DNA of 64,000 bases from assembly GCA_024734555.1 (NCBI GenBank), contig JANPWX010000027.1, positions 439,391-503,390 on the forward strand, in the 5' to 3' direction. Shown piece by piece: positions 12,601 through 32,734 of the stretch. Under the pieces are notes generated by a model, which saw only the letters and a list, made by a program, of their open reading frames with translations, was not told where the DNA came from and did no database searches. The position numbers were made by a program, and so were the translations under genes. The DNA is from Trochalopteron elliotii (lineage: Eukaryota > Chordata > Aves > Passeriformes > Leiothrichidae). Every line of letters begins with the position of its first letter. Within the stretch, counting starts at the first letter, position 1.

Positions 12601-15600
12601 TCCCATTGATTCTATCGTGTGCTGCCACACAAATCCTTCCCATCTGCTTAAGAGAAAGAAAGGACAAATATACTCACAAAAGAAGAAAGGAAAATAGACT
12701 CCACTTCCTCCATTTCCCAGGAAAGCCATTTATTGGGTCTCATATTGGGGCAGGGAGAGCACCCAGGGGAGCCTGCCTGTGCACACCCCTCCAGCCACCT
12801 CTGCTCAGGGTTTATGTTCTTTGTGTAACCACCTGCACCTCCTCTGTGCAGAAAAATCCATGCACTGGTGGTGGTGCTGTGACCCCTGGCACTTGACACA
12901 TCAACCCTTTTTCACCTCTGCAAAGCCATCACACCACAGGATCCCACCTGCCTGTTCACAGGTCACCCTGACCCCTCACACAGCACTGACCTTGCACTCG
13001 GGGCTGTCCAAATCAGGAGACACAGTCCCCACCTCCAGAACCTCCTTGGAGAGCTGCCTCTTGATGTCCAAGCCCTAAAAAAGAAAGCAGAAAGGATCAG
13101 TCACTGATGAGCAACCAGAGATCCTGAGACCAATACACCAACACAGCTCAGAATCCCTGCTCCCCACGCCACTGACAGCAGCTCAGCAGCATTTCCCTCC
13201 ACTGGGTCCCTCCCTGGGGGACCAAGGGACACCAGTGCCACACAGGGAGGGCACTGTCACACTCCCAGTGCACCCTCCCATGCCACCAACCTTAACAGAC
13301 AGGGGTGGCACAAGGAACATCCAAAAGGGGAACATTCCAACATCTTCCCCAGCCTCTCCTGCTCCCCTTTGTGACACTGCTGCACATTTCCAGGATTTCT
13401 TTCCTCACAGCCAGCTCCCCACAGGAGGGAGGGAGACAATCCCCCCTCCTGGCAGCCTGGGGGGCCCTGCACACACGTGCCCACACAAGGCAGAGCCAGC
13501 AGCCCAGGCTCACACCAAGGCAGTAAATAATGATATTCTCAGCCATTTGCTGGCCACACTGACTCTGCTCCCACTGGCAGATGGCAATGGCAGCTTCCTG
13601 TGGAGATGAAGAGATGCTGATGGGCATCTCCCCCCAACCCAGGGCCGCCCTCCCCCCTGCTCTCCCCCTGTGCAGAGGGGTCTCCAGCCACACACACCCC
13701 CCTCAGCAAAAGCTGCTGAGCCCCTAAAGCACAGTTCGTGCATTGCTTATTATTTTCCTTTTTTTGCAATTATCCAAGTACACTCTCAGCTCTATGTGAC
13801 CTACTTTTCCAGGGATATTTACCTCACCCACAGCCCCAGTCTGTGAGGTGCAGGGTGGCACTGCTGGCCTGTGCCACACGCAGCTGTGAGAGGTGGGCAC
13901 TGCACCATCCCAGAGGAACCTGAAGCTCACACCCAAGGAAAAAGGAGCTTTTGGTGACTCACCACAGGCTGAACCACCTCATTGCTGGAGCACTTGGAGA
14001 CAGGCAAGTCCTGCTCACAGCTGCTGACCCCGGATGCCTTGGAAAGCTGAGAGGAAAAGCACATTACAGCCTGCACATGTCCTACCCCTGCAGCTTCACC
14101 TGGGCACTGCCAGCACAGCAACTGCTACTGGCAACAAAAGTCTGGCCTCTCTCTTTCAGGGAAGAAAAGGTGACTGAACATCATGGGGAAGACACCAAGG
14201 ATATGTGACCCACAGGACAAGCACAAAACACTTCACAGGAGGGCAGGAGGCAGGGCTGGGGAGGGCAAAGAAGTGCTCTTTGAACACCCCTGATAAAAGG
14301 CACTTGTTTCCTCTCCATCTGCAAGGATCTCTGCAGCTCTCACAGCTCCCAGCCCACCAGGCAGCACAGCACTGGAGCCGTAAAAGCACTTTAAAATTCC
14401 ACTTTGCTGTGCCTAAGTGCAGCGAGGGCTCCTGCATTCCCAGCCATTTGCAGCTGCAGGGAACTGCTCGATGGGAACACCCCGTGGCCCTGCTGACTTC
14501 AGCACAACAGCTCAGGTGCACAAAGCACACAGATGAGTTTGGGAAAGCAACGCCCTCAGCCCTTCAGGACAGAGCGTGTTTTTTCCAGGCTCGGTTTTGT
14601 AGTTTATCATTTCTTACAGACATTACGCATCAGTGAACTTGAGAAATCATCAAAATCAGCAGGAAGGCAGCCAGATTGGAGAGAGATCGTTCATCAGATC
14701 CCGAATCCTGGCTCAGATCCTTCTCTGGAACGTGAACACGAGCGGACAGCGCGTGTCTGGCAGCCCAGCTGCGGGGCCAGGACACGGGCAGCGTGTGACA
14801 CTCAGCCCAAACCCCTGCTCCTGCAGGGAGTGTGGCCACTTGTCCTTCCAGAGTGGGAGGACTGGAAGGTTCTGTGCCCTCAGCTCCAGCTCCTGAAGCA
14901 GCCCCGAGGCTCCGTCCTTCCCCACTCCAACCTCGCACCCCGCGCGGAGCCGCGAACGCGGCGCCAGGCAGCTCCTTACACGTCTGCCCAGCTCTGAGCA
15001 AGCTGAGAGAAACAACAGAAGGAGAGAAACAAAGCAGCACGGACAGCTGGGCTCGGCATGAGCTTCATTATCAACCCTGCTCGCCCAGGACAGACGGCAG
15101 CACTGGAAGCTGAGACTGTTCCTCCTCCCAGGCTCAAAACACGCGGCGCAGTCGAGGGTTTTGCCTGTCGGTGGCTTTGGGCAGCATTTGGTGTGTGCAG
15201 GAGGGAATGATTGCCCAGCTCAGTCCTGAAGATGCCCATCTGGGAACTCAGAGCACTCATGCCCCCCCAGGAATGACTGCCCTGCTGACCAGGAAAGCAC
15301 TTGGACCGGCTTCACAGAAAACCAGACAGGGCTCCAAGAGCTTTCCTGAGTCAGGGCCTGACGAGACGACAGGAACAGCCAACACCAAAACCACACAGGC
15401 AGGTCTCTTACTTTGCCATCATCCAGACAGTCCTCTGACTTTGAATCAGCTGCTGCTTCTTCCCCCTCTTCATCCAGTACCTTTTCTGCACAGGACTCGG
15501 TGTCAGCAGTGGCAGCCAGGCTGATCTGGGGCTCATCTGCCCCAGCCCCTTCCACAGCTGGAGAGGTGGCTCGGGGCTGCCCAGGAGAGCCGGACACATC

Positions 15601-18600
15601 CAGCCCTGCTGTGGTCCTTTCCCCCTCAGACTGAGGCAGCTCCTCAGCTGCAGAGGCATCTCCTTCCCCCTCAGCATCTTCTTTGTCCCCAGCTTCATGC
15701 CCAGCAAGTTCCTGCTCCTTGTTCTGGGCAGACAGGCTGCTGTCAGTGTCTCTGGGGAGGATCTGAACCGGAGACGGAGGGCACGCAGCACCAGAATCCA
15801 AGGAAGACTCTGGCACTTCTTCAGGATGTCTCGATTTTAAAGACTCCTTCTAGGCAGCAAGTCAAACACAATTATAAACCCAATATTCTCCTGGGGGATG
15901 CAGGAGTCAGGAACAGCACAGGCTCTCCTACAGCAAGCAGCAAAATCACAAATCTTTGGGTGACTTCAAGACCTGTTTGACTTCTTTTCACACAGTCCCG
16001 TTCCAAGGCAAGGGACTCCATTGACATAACCTCATTCATTTCTTGGGCTCTGACTTTTTTTGATCTGTTGCTTTTTTTTTTTTCACAGGGTCTCAGAGGA
16101 TAAGAGTGGCTGTGCAAGGCCACCAGCCCCTGCGAGCACCCGACGTGCCCCACAGCAGGCCCATTTATGCTTCCACATTGGATCTGTTCAGTGAGAGATG
16201 GAAATTTGTAAGAGACCACAACAAGACATTTCACTTCTGCCTGACATTTCAAGCAGAGCAGGCAGGATCACCATCCCACCTCCCAGTGGGACAGACTGGA
16301 GGGTGGGCACTGATTGAAGGCACCACTCAGAGCTCAGAAAGAGCCTGTGACTAACACAGCAGGCTGAGAGATGGGGGAAAAAACAACCCCAAATTAAAGC
16401 TTAGTCACCCAAAGGTTCAACTGCCTCTCCCAGCAGCGGGGAGGCCACAAGACTGCCCATGGAGAGGGGAATAGCCAGGAGAAGGCTCCCTCATCAGCAT
16501 GCACACAGACCTGCTCGCACGTCCCACTTCCTCACTGTTTTATTAATGCCGTGGTGTCTTGTCAAACATTCCCTGCATCCTGTGCACGGCGTGTTCTGTA
16601 CACTGCGCGCATATTTTAGCGGTGTATTTTTATCAGAGTGCCTCTGGAACGCTGTCAGCTCCCAGCCTGGGGCTGCAGTGCTCCCCGAGCACGTTCTGAG
16701 GGTGTCACTGCTCTGCCAGACCTCCCCGGGGCTGGGCGAGCACCCAGCAGGATGGAGAGGACAGGGGAGTCCAGCTCTGGGCACTTCCCAAAATTCCTGC
16801 AGCTCTGGGCCTCACCTGCAATTCCCTGGTCCTGACAGCTCACAGCCCCTGTCCAGCAGAGATTCCCAGAGTCGCCAACCAGCCACATGAGGCTCCCTAG
16901 GGACACCAGGACCCAGAGAAAGGTGGGCAAGGGGAACTTCTTTAGTCACCCTCGTGCTTCCCCTTTTATGGGGATTAGGGTGGCTGGAAAGTTGTGTTCC
17001 TTTTGGACAACTTGCCTCAGAGTTCTCCTGAGGACATCCCACCAGGAGACCTGGCAGCATCCAGGATATCCCAAATGGGGCCAAGCAGGATCCTGATGCT
17101 TGAACAGGATCACACACACACCAAAATATATCAATACACCAGCAATGGTGTGCACACAAAAGGATTTCTCTCCAGGCAAGTTCACTTCAGCTACTGAAAT
17201 ATCCCAGAATAATCCCTTTGGTTGGCAGAATCCTATTTTAATGGCAATTACAGGCAAACCTTTTGTTAGCATCACACTTTGATGATCACAAATGCAACTC
17301 TGCAGAAGAGGGAACTGTGCCAGTCACACACACAGGTGGAGGAGGAGGAGGGAGGTTCTTCCTCCTGCAACAACAGACTATAGATTTTCTGTGGACTTCA
17401 GAGCTGGACAATTTGGGTTATAACTGGCTTTAGGTGATCTCTTCACAAGCTGTAACACTCTACCTGCCCTGAGTGGCACTAAGTGGTGGGAAATTCCTGC
17501 CTATCAAATCATTACTTCCAGTGATCAGCACTAAACTTTAACCAACACCAGAAAGAAGCCAAGCAGCTGCAGACACACACCACAACACCAGAAGCTGCCT
17601 ACTGCATGCAAAGCCTGGGTGGCACCGTGCAAACAGGACCACGGGGATGCCAGGGAGCCACTGTCACCTCTGCCAGGCTGGCAGCTTCCTCCTCAGGGCT
17701 CCCGTGGGGCTGGGGAGCAGCTTCAGCAGCATCAGCAGCACCAGCTGATGGGCTGCCACGGTCCTCCTGCTCCTCCCTGCTGTTCTCCTAGGCGGGGGGA
17801 CACAGGCACTTGCAGAATTCCCCACACCACCTTCCCAAGCTGGAGTACTCGCCCACCTGGGACAGGTCAGCACCCACCACACCACCCCTAGAGCAGAGAG
17901 CTCTCCAGCTGAACAGCTTTCCTGGGAGCTCACAGGCCCAGATTCCCACACAGCAAGCTGTTGGATGCTTCACTGCTGCTTTTCCTGCTGGCCAGCTCCA
18001 CGAACTCACTGTTCCTCCAGACCCTCCCCAGCTCCGGGTTCCCTGCGAGCCGTATCTGACGCTGCCTCCACTGCACCCAACGTCCTGGCTCAGCAAGCCA
18101 CTAAAACTTCCTATTTCCCTTGAATACAGGCATTCAACTCTGACCACGGGCTACATGGAGCCGGTTTTTTCATGATTTCACCCATTACTGCTTAGATTTC
18201 CCCCTTAGGACTTGCTGCACAAACCCTTGTCTCCTGTTTTGCGAGGAAGCTGGAGAAGGGCTCGGGAGCAGGCTGAGGCTCGCTCCTAGGAATGCTTTTC
18301 TACTGCCATCTCATGGAACTACAAAAGAATTCTGTTTTCCAGTCGGCGCACTGCTGTCTTATCAGGACTAGGCTATCACCCATCTGGGTTAACAGCCTGG
18401 CTGTTGGGCAGCAATTGCCATTCCATAATAGATTCCTGAAGCCCCATCCCCGCGGCATTGAAATGCCAAGACAGCTCTTTGTTCCTGCACACATTAACAT
18501 TTCAGCGAGGAATTGGGCCCCCACAGGCTGCTTGTTGTCTGCAGATGAGAGAGTCAGGGCTCTCTTTGTCACATCCACTTTAGCATAAGCCTTTGCAGAT

Positions 18601-21600
18601 CCTGCCCAGCACCGTGAATAGGTTCTCCAGCAAAGTACTTTACAGCTTAATTTTCGTGTGCCGTGAAAAGGATAAGGGAAATACTCTAAAACACTTTAAA
18701 AGAAATTAATTTGCCTTTCAGATACTGGAACAGGATTTTTCAAAGCGGTGAGAAAGGATTAATGTCAGCACAAACAGTCGGGCCAAATCACCAGAGCTGC
18801 TTACAACGCACTTCCCATTGTGCCCTTGTCATCTTAAGCCTGATCCCGGCTAAGGAAGCGCAGGGAAAGCACAGCACAGCCTGCACAAGGCCTTGGGTGC
18901 ACTGAATGCTCTGTGTCTCAGCCACGGGATTTATCAGCAGGGCAAGAAGAAAGAAAAACAGGTTTTGTGTTGCCGCAGAAAAGCGGCCACGTGCAGCCCA
19001 CATGAAGATCCCTGTGGAAGGAGTGACAGTGCAAGAGCATTCCCACAGGATGTTCCCTCTCCTCTCCCCAGAGCCAGCACTGCAGCTTCAGCTGACAAGG
19101 AGCCTTCCCTCCACACCCCTGACAAGCCCCGTGCAGGATGGAAGTGCCTCCTCCTCCTCACTGAGCCTTCCTCCCACACCAAGTGCAGTGGCATCTCTGG
19201 CCCGAGACCCTTCTCCTGCTGTTCCCTGGAAAAGCAGATTTCCCCTTGCCTGCTTCACCTACCTGGATTATTTTTCCTGAGGATGAAGCAAAGCTCCAGC
19301 CTGTGCAAGTCCCAGCAACCAAACCACAACCACTCCAAGCACAAACCTCCCTTCAATCTGGCTGTGGGCCACATCTGGCTTCTCACAGGCCCCCAGCCCT
19401 GCTGCTGGGCCTTCCTCTCCATCACTCTGCTCCAGGTTGTTCCTGCTCCTACGTGACACAGCAAACTGATCCCTCTGGAACCATTCCTGCTCTCTAATCC
19501 CCTGCCACAGCTCCTCTCCCACCTGGGCAGCCTCCCCTGCCCTGCCCATCACCGTGCTCTTACCTCAAAGTCAAAGCTGCCTGCCAGGGCTTCAACATCC
19601 AGGTACACGTTTTTGGACAGTCTTGTTGTCCCAAGGAAACTCTGAAGGATTAAAAAAAAAAAAAAAAAAAGAAGAAAAAGGCCAAAATTGAGTTCTGACC
19701 TTTGCCATGCCACAGGAGGGGTTCCTCAGCAGTGAAATCAGGCAGCAGAGCCAAGGCAATGCACCTACAGCCAATTCACCTTGGAATGACACCGTGGCAG
19801 ATGTTGATTTATAGGGATTACCATGGGAAAATAGGATCAGGTGCTTTTTGGGGACCAAACAGCACAAAGAAAAGAGAGCACAAATGAAAGCCCAGGGGAA
19901 AATGGAGCAGCCATTACCAGGGGAGCATCAGGAGGCTTCAGCACTCTGGTTACAGCAACAGCACAGGAACACAAATACCTCATTTTCACTTTCTTCCTCT
20001 TCATCTCTCCATTTCTCTGGCACTGCCACGTCCAGGGAACTTTTCTCTTCACAGATCAAATCCAGCAGGTTCTTGGTGCGCTTGGTGGGCTTCGAGATCT
20101 CTGCAGGCTGTGAAGGCCAGAAGAAAGGGAAGAGAGAGGTCAGACAACAGGAAAGGGGAGATAGAGACCCACTGAGACAGGGGGCAGCTGCTGGGTTCTG
20201 GGAGGGAGATCAATTTCCTACCACTTAACATGTTTGTTTGTTTTTGAAGGTGTTTATGTCTATGTTTTGCAAATATTTTGCTTTGCCTTCCTTTAAAGGG
20301 TCAATTTCTTACCACTTAAAAAGTTTTATTGATCCTCAGGTCACTTTCTAGTAATAAATAAAGCACTTAACATGGTTGTAAACCTTACATTCACCAGGAC
20401 AATAGTTGTTTTAATTTTATTCTCAAATAGAAGAGTGAAAATGATTTATGAAATTGTATTATCTGTATTGTTTGTCATGCTTCATTTGGACACCAAATTC
20501 TACTACAACTTAACACACTTTTTTTTCCTCTGCAACAGTTATTGAAACATTTCTTTCAATCTGCTAAACACAACAGGAGAAAGCTCACCGCTAATTTAGC
20601 ACTGGGCTCCCTAGAAATAGAAGAAGAAAAGAAATAGAGTTTTTTAACATACAACAGTATTTCCAAACTGAGAGAAGAACACAAACCCTGTCATTTAAGT
20701 GTCCCCACGCCTGTGACCCTTTGCAGTGTCCTTCCCAGGGCACATTCCCAGGGAAGAGGGAGCCTCACCAGAGTTTCCTCCTTGGGGGTGAGGCTGGAGT
20801 CCAGCACATGCTCCAGGTCCAGGGACCCTCGAAAGGCGATGGATGAAGGTGGGCTGAGGCCACGGAGAGGAGAGAGGGTGCCCAGAGGAGGCTGGAGGGG
20901 TGCCAAGTGGGAGTCTGGGGGCTGGAGAAACACAGGGAAGTAAGTCACTGGCAGGACAGCACGGGTGTGCAGCTCACACTCCTGACCTTGGAACGGGACA
21001 AGGAGCTCCCCTGGGCAAACAGGGGCTGGGGGAACAACCCTGCTCAGAGACCCCACACCCAGCACACGGGACAGGTAAGGAAACAGGGTTTGATTCTTTC
21101 ACACATTTTGCTTCCCAAATGCCCATCTGAACGGGCCCTGAAGGCTCCTCTCCCTCCCAGACACACAAGAGTGTGTGTTTACTGCAGAGTGTCTTACAGC
21201 CAAAATTGAAGGTGGTTCTGTCCTCAGTGCTCCCTGCCCAGCTGATTTACTGCCCATCACCCGGGTCTGGGGTCACAAGGCACTTGTCCATCCTCTGCCC
21301 AGCCCTCCCCAGAAGCACTGCAGGCAGAGCCTACTCACAGGCTTCAGGACCTGCTTCTCCTTCTTGTCCTTCTTCTTTTTCTTCTCCTTCTTCTTCTCTT
21401 TTTTCTCCTTCTTTTCCTTCTTCAAGCCGCCCCGTGCCAGCAGCTTCTCCCTCTCCTGGATGACCAGCTGCTTGTAGTGCTCATCACAGGGATGCTCCCA
21501 CATGGAGCGGCCGTTCTTAAAGTTGAAGTAATAGATATCACCGCCCTCAATATCTTGGCTGCATGGCAAAAAACAGCAGGGAAAGGTGAAAGAGCACGTT

Positions 21601-22368
21601 AAAAATACAGCTGCACAGGCCAGGCCAGCTCTGCTGATGGTGTGAGCACCTGAAGCTCAGGGAAGAGGAGTGTGACGTCTCCAGGAGGCCAAAAATGTAC
21701 CAGTGTGGGAAGCAGCTCTCCCAGGATGCTCATATCCAGCTTCCCAAACAGTTTTTCCCCTTCTCCTACCACCCCAAAAAGCCCTGAACTCCTGCTGCCC
21801 CCTCTAACCCTATTCTCCACCAGCTGGAAGCCGTTCCCCTTGTCCTGTCACTGGGAATGCCCCAGCACAGCCAGAGCTCTCACCAGGCCTTCCAGTCCGG
21901 GGGCAGCGGGGTCACCAGGCACTCCCTGGCCAGCCACAGCAGCTCCGACTCCTTGTTGGGGTCAATCCCAATGATTGGTGCAAAATCCCGGATTTCTGGG
22001 GGAAACACAACAGGAATCTGTGAAGTTGGTCTGATCAGCAGAGCCACCCTCCTCAGCTAAAGCTGTGGGCACACTGGGAAATGCTGAGCACAGAACAAAG
22101 CTGCCCCAAGCCAGCAGCAAAGTGCTGTGTGACACTGCAAAGTGACATTCAGCTCTGCCTCCCCTAAAATCCAGAGTGTTCTACCCTCCCCACCCGCTTC
22201 AGAAACCAATTCCTGTTTTCTGAATACACCCAGAAGTGACCTGCATGCCTGAATTCCTTCTCCCAGCTCCTGGGAAGATGGGCCTCACTCACCGTGCTCC
22301 TTAGGAATGTATTCACTGTCCTCTTCTTCCAGGATGAGCTGGTCCCCGATGCACACGGCTCCTGCCAT
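149..22368 (-). CDS. CEP164: CEP164, centrosomal protein of 164 kDa (25 coding exons; C-terminus outside window)
   Basis: Coding exons in transcript order: 22368-22293, 21995-21884, 21558-21339, 20921-20769, 20107-19979, 19641-19564, 15849-15412, 14046-13963, 13074-12991, 9964-9879, 8424-8299, 6661-6446, 5329-5204, 5020-4804, 4237-4160, 3917-3786, 3519-3397, 3278-3135, 2944-2861, 2505-2437, 2190-2012, 1540-1414, 976-945, 809-602, 256-149. All junctions are GT-AG and in phase, giving about 1143 residues without a stop; the human protein is 1460. The start ATG at 22368 opens [11 protein letters not shown], like the human N-terminus. A WW domain, an acidic low-complexity middle and a long Glu/Lys/Gln-rich coiled coil follow in the family order. 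CEP164 is a distal-appendage protein of the mother centriole; it recruits TTBK2 through the WW region and is needed for ciliary membrane docking. The gene is head-to-head with BACE1. The identity is secure. The middle exons (8299-15849) are the least conserved and a small exon could be missed there. Confidence 0.95.
6662..8298 (-). other. CEP164: CEP164 intron
   Basis: An intron of about 1.6 kb between the exons ending at 8299 and starting at 6661. It contains a short direct repeat of AATCCACAA (7787-7815). No other feature was recognised. Confidence 0.7.
11570..11636 (+). mobile_element. CR1 LINE, short 3' tail
   Basis: It reads GCCAGGAGTTAAGACTTTGA, then GATGTTTGTGGGCTCCTTCC, then a CATTCTATGATTC end. 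This is the terminal part of an avian CR1 including its characteristic ATTCTATG octamer. Confidence 0.8.
11646..11710. repeat. Purine microsatellite (GGGGAAAA-like units)
   Basis: Alternating GGGG and AAAA to AAAAAAA runs follow directly after the CR1 tail. The repeat probably grew from the element's simple-repeat end. Confidence 0.85.
14047..15411 (-). other. CEP164: CEP164 intron
   Basis: A 1.4 kb intron between the 84-base and 438-base exons. It is GC-rich around 14930-14970. I see no exon, repeat or RNA gene in it. Confidence 0.65.
15850..19563 (-). other. CEP164: CEP164 intron, largest in the gene
   Basis: A 3.7 kb intron. Its acceptor at 15850-15851 (CTAG) and donor at 19562-19563 (GTAAGA) fit the flanking phase-0 exons. 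I found no in-phase exon, no mobile element and no tandem repeat inside it. A poly-A stretch at 19651-19671 lies in the next intron upstream. Confidence 0.65.
20108..20768 (-). other. CEP164: CEP164 intron with an AT-rich segment
   Basis: Bases 20230-20560 are markedly AT-rich compared with everything around them. The 22-base segment between splice-like signals at 20590-20611 would put a stop in frame and is not an exon. Confidence 0.6.
21339..22368 (-). other. CEP164: CEP164 N-terminal exons carrying the WW domain and a lysine-rich run
   Basis: Three exons encode residues 1-136. The second (21995-21884) gives the [16 protein letters not shown] segment. The WW domain is split over exons two and three, at about residues 57-90: it has the first Trp in PPDWKAC, the aromatic trio in GDIYYFNF, and the second Trp and Pro in MWEHP. 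It is followed by a run of Lys and Glu residues coded by AAG/GAG triplets at 21345-21428. In mammals this region binds TTBK2, and all the signature residues of a WW fold are present here. Confidence 0.93.
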
Positions 22369-22379
22369 GGATCCCCCAG

Positions 22380-23924
22380 CTGGTAGTGGGGAGGAACCAG
22401 CACAGAGTCACAACTGCCCTCAGAAAAGGAAATTCCTTCTCCCCAGCACGTGGCAGAGCCCTTCCACTACAGCACACACAGCAAAACCAAACCAAAGAGC
22501 TTCCACACACACTTCCAAGGGCAGTGTAAACAGGGAGCAGAGCTGAAGTGGCACAAAGTTATAAATCAGCTCCCCCAGGCCTTCCAATTTCTACAGGAAA
22601 GGTGCTTTAGGCACTTTTTAACCAGATAAAAAATAAGCTGAAATGAGAAAGAGAAGAAAGAGAAAGCAAGCAACTTTCCCAAAGCATTGTTTCATGATTT
22701 AACTCACAGACCACACCACAGCTGGGCCCTTCCAACCCACCCAGCACCGGTTCACAGAGTTGGAATTCACCCACCTCACCCCAAACATCCTCACCTGTGA
22801 CTCTGGGGTGCCACATTTGGCCAGCACAAGCACTGGGGGACCACAACTGCTGCTCAAACACACAATCGAATGCCGAGGTCAGACATTTCAGCCTAAACCC
22901 CCCCCCAGATTGTCAGTGCAAAAAGCATTCCTCCGCTTTCCTCGTGAGACCCAGGGGGTGTGGTACCTGCCAGGTACCCACAGTGATAATCACCCAGAGC
23001 AGCCTCACCACCTGTGACACAGCCCTCACCATCCCCTTCACCTCCCTGTGTCCTCAGCCCACCCTGTACTTATAACTCTTATGTAAAGTAAGTCTCAGAA
23101 GCAGCAACTAATCCTGGCAGTTTCCAGGTGAAGATGTCCTCAGGACATCCAAATTAAACCAGCATCAGAGAGCTCGAGCCACTCCCCCTCCCAAATGCCC
23201 CCACTCAGAGCATCTGGGTGTGGGCAACTCACTCGGGGCCTTCTGTTCCTCTTTTCCTCTCCCAAAACTCCCTCAGCCCCGTCTCTCGTCTCTGGCGTTG
23301 GCACTGGGGGATGAATTACGGGCTCACTCCTCTCTCGGAGACTCTGCGTCGCCACATATGAGGAGACCTTAGTGCGACCTTTCAGTGCTTGAGGGGCAGC
23401 TTTAATAGATGGGGACAAGGAAGAACGACTTTAAACTAAAAGAGGAGGATTTAGGTGAGATCTGTGGAGGGAATTCTTTCCTGAGAGGGTGGAGAGACCC
23501 TGGCACAGAGTGCCCAGAGAGGCTGTGGCTGCCCCATCCCTGGGAGTATTCAAGGCCAGGTTGGACGGGGCTTGGAGCAAGGTGGGATAGAGAAAGGCTT
23601 CCCTGCCCACGGCGTGGGGGTGGAACTGGATGATTTTCAGGTCCCTTCCAACGGAAAATACCGTTCTGTATCTCTACACAAAGACAACCGAAGCCTCAGT
23701 GCAGCCGCCGCCGCGCCAGCCCGGAGCCACGGGAAAAGCGCGGCTGGCAGCGAGGTCAAACAGCTTTAGTTAATAGCGTATTTTAAAAAATAGGAAAAAA
23801 AGCCGTTTTCGCCCTTACCCCGACAGCACCCACGCGACACACGCACAGCCAGGATGCAGACCCCGCTGGGGGCGGGAGGCCGGAACCGCGCGGCGCGGGG
23901 CCGCTCCCCGCAGCCTCCGCTCAC
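22380..23924 (-). other. CEP164: CEP164 first intron
   Basis: This lies between the acceptor just upstream of the ATG exon (CTACCAG, ending at 22380 on the plus strand) and a donor (GTGAGC) at 23923-23924. It contains a CR1 3' fragment at about 23392-23690, close to the promoter. Nothing else was recognised. Confidence 0.65.
23392..23690 (+). mobile_element. CR1 LINE, 3' end fragment
   Basis: The sequence follows the avian CR1 3' end in order: a TTTAAACTAAAAGAGGA block, GAATTCTTTCCTGAGAGG, GCCCAGAGAGGCTGTGGCTG, CCCCATCCCTGG, TTCAAGGCCAGGTTGGA, then GATGATTTTCAGGTCCCTTCCAAC. The element runs on the plus strand, antisense to CEP164, and is 5'-truncated as most CR1 copies are. It lies about 230 bases from the CEP164 donor. 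Confidence 0.9.
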
Positions 23925-23949
23925 CGAGGGGAGCCTCCCGGAGCCCGGA
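23925..23949 (-). other. CEP164: CEP164 candidate untranslated first exon (enters gap)
   Basis: A GTGAGC donor on the minus strand sits at 23923-23924 in very GC-rich sequence, directly upstream of CEP164. The exon body would lie at 23925 and into the gap. It is non-coding if real, since the coding start is at 22368. Confidence 0.5.
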
Positions 23950-24279
23950 NNNNNNNNNNNNNNNNNNNNNNNNNNNNNNNNNNNNNNNNNNNNNNNNNNN
24001 NNNNNNNNNNNNNNNNNNNNNNNNNNNNNNNNNNNNNNNNNNNNNNNNNNNNNNNNNNNNNNNNNNNNNNNNNNNNNNNNNNNNNNNNNNNNNNNNNNNN
24101 NNNNNNNNNNNNNNNNNNNNNNNNNNNNNNNNNNNNNNNNNNNNNNNNNNNNNNNNNNNNNNNNNNNNNNNNNNNNNNNNNNNNNNNNNNNNNNNNNNNN
24201 NNNNNNNNNNNNNNNNNNNNNNNNNNNNNNNNNNNNNNNNNNNNNNNNNNNNNNNNNNNNNNNNNNNNNNNNNNNNNNN
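23950..24279. other. Assembly gap across the CEP164/BACE1 divergent promoter
   Basis: 330 N bases. The flanks are CpG-rich. The gap must hold the BACE1 start codon, signal peptide and most of the propeptide (43 codons by human numbering), plus both transcription starts. The true length is unknown. Confidence 0.95.
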
Positions 24280-32520
<8,241 letters not shown>

Positions 32521-32734
32521 CAAAAAATTGGCTCTTTATCTGCACCTTGTTTGTTGGCAAGAGGGGGAAAAAACAGGTGATGACTGGCAGGGATGTGGGG
32601 GTGGTGAGGCATCTGGGCATGAGGAATGGCCCTAGGAAAGGAGCTGGTGGGATCCAAGTGGGAAGAGGTGGCTGACCCTCATCTGGAAGAAGCCAGCAAG
32701 GCTAAGAAATGAGCAGCTGCAGCAAAATCTCTGC

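Larger units (their letters stand above)
9965..12990 (-). other. CEP164: CEP164 intron with a CR1 tail and a G4A4-type repeat
   Basis: A 3.0 kb intron. The mammalian protein has roughly 100 more residues at this point, and I found no exon here that extends the frame. The intron holds a CR1 3' end (about 11570-11636) and a purine repeat (11646-11710), both listed separately. Confidence 0.65.
8299..15849 (-). other. CEP164: CEP164 acidic variable region exons
   Basis: Five exons (15849-15412, 14046-13963, 13074-12991, 9964-9879, 8424-8299) code a Glu/Ser/Pro-rich, probably disordered stretch between the WW domain and the coiled coil. The 438-base exon aligns with the human ESLRTSQPEEKK region at its start ([12 protein letters not shown]). 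The 8424-8299 exon was placed by phase: it starts with one base that completes the AG left by 9964-9879, and it ends with GT that is completed by the first base of 6661-6446. These exons are shorter in sum than the mammalian region. The individual boundaries of the last two are less certain than the rest. Confidence 0.8.

Noticed and set aside
20590..20611. A 22-base segment between CTAG and GTGAGC signals, a possible CEP164 micro-exon
   Set aside because: Neighbouring exons meet in phase 0. Inserting it brings in a TAA stop and shifts the frame.
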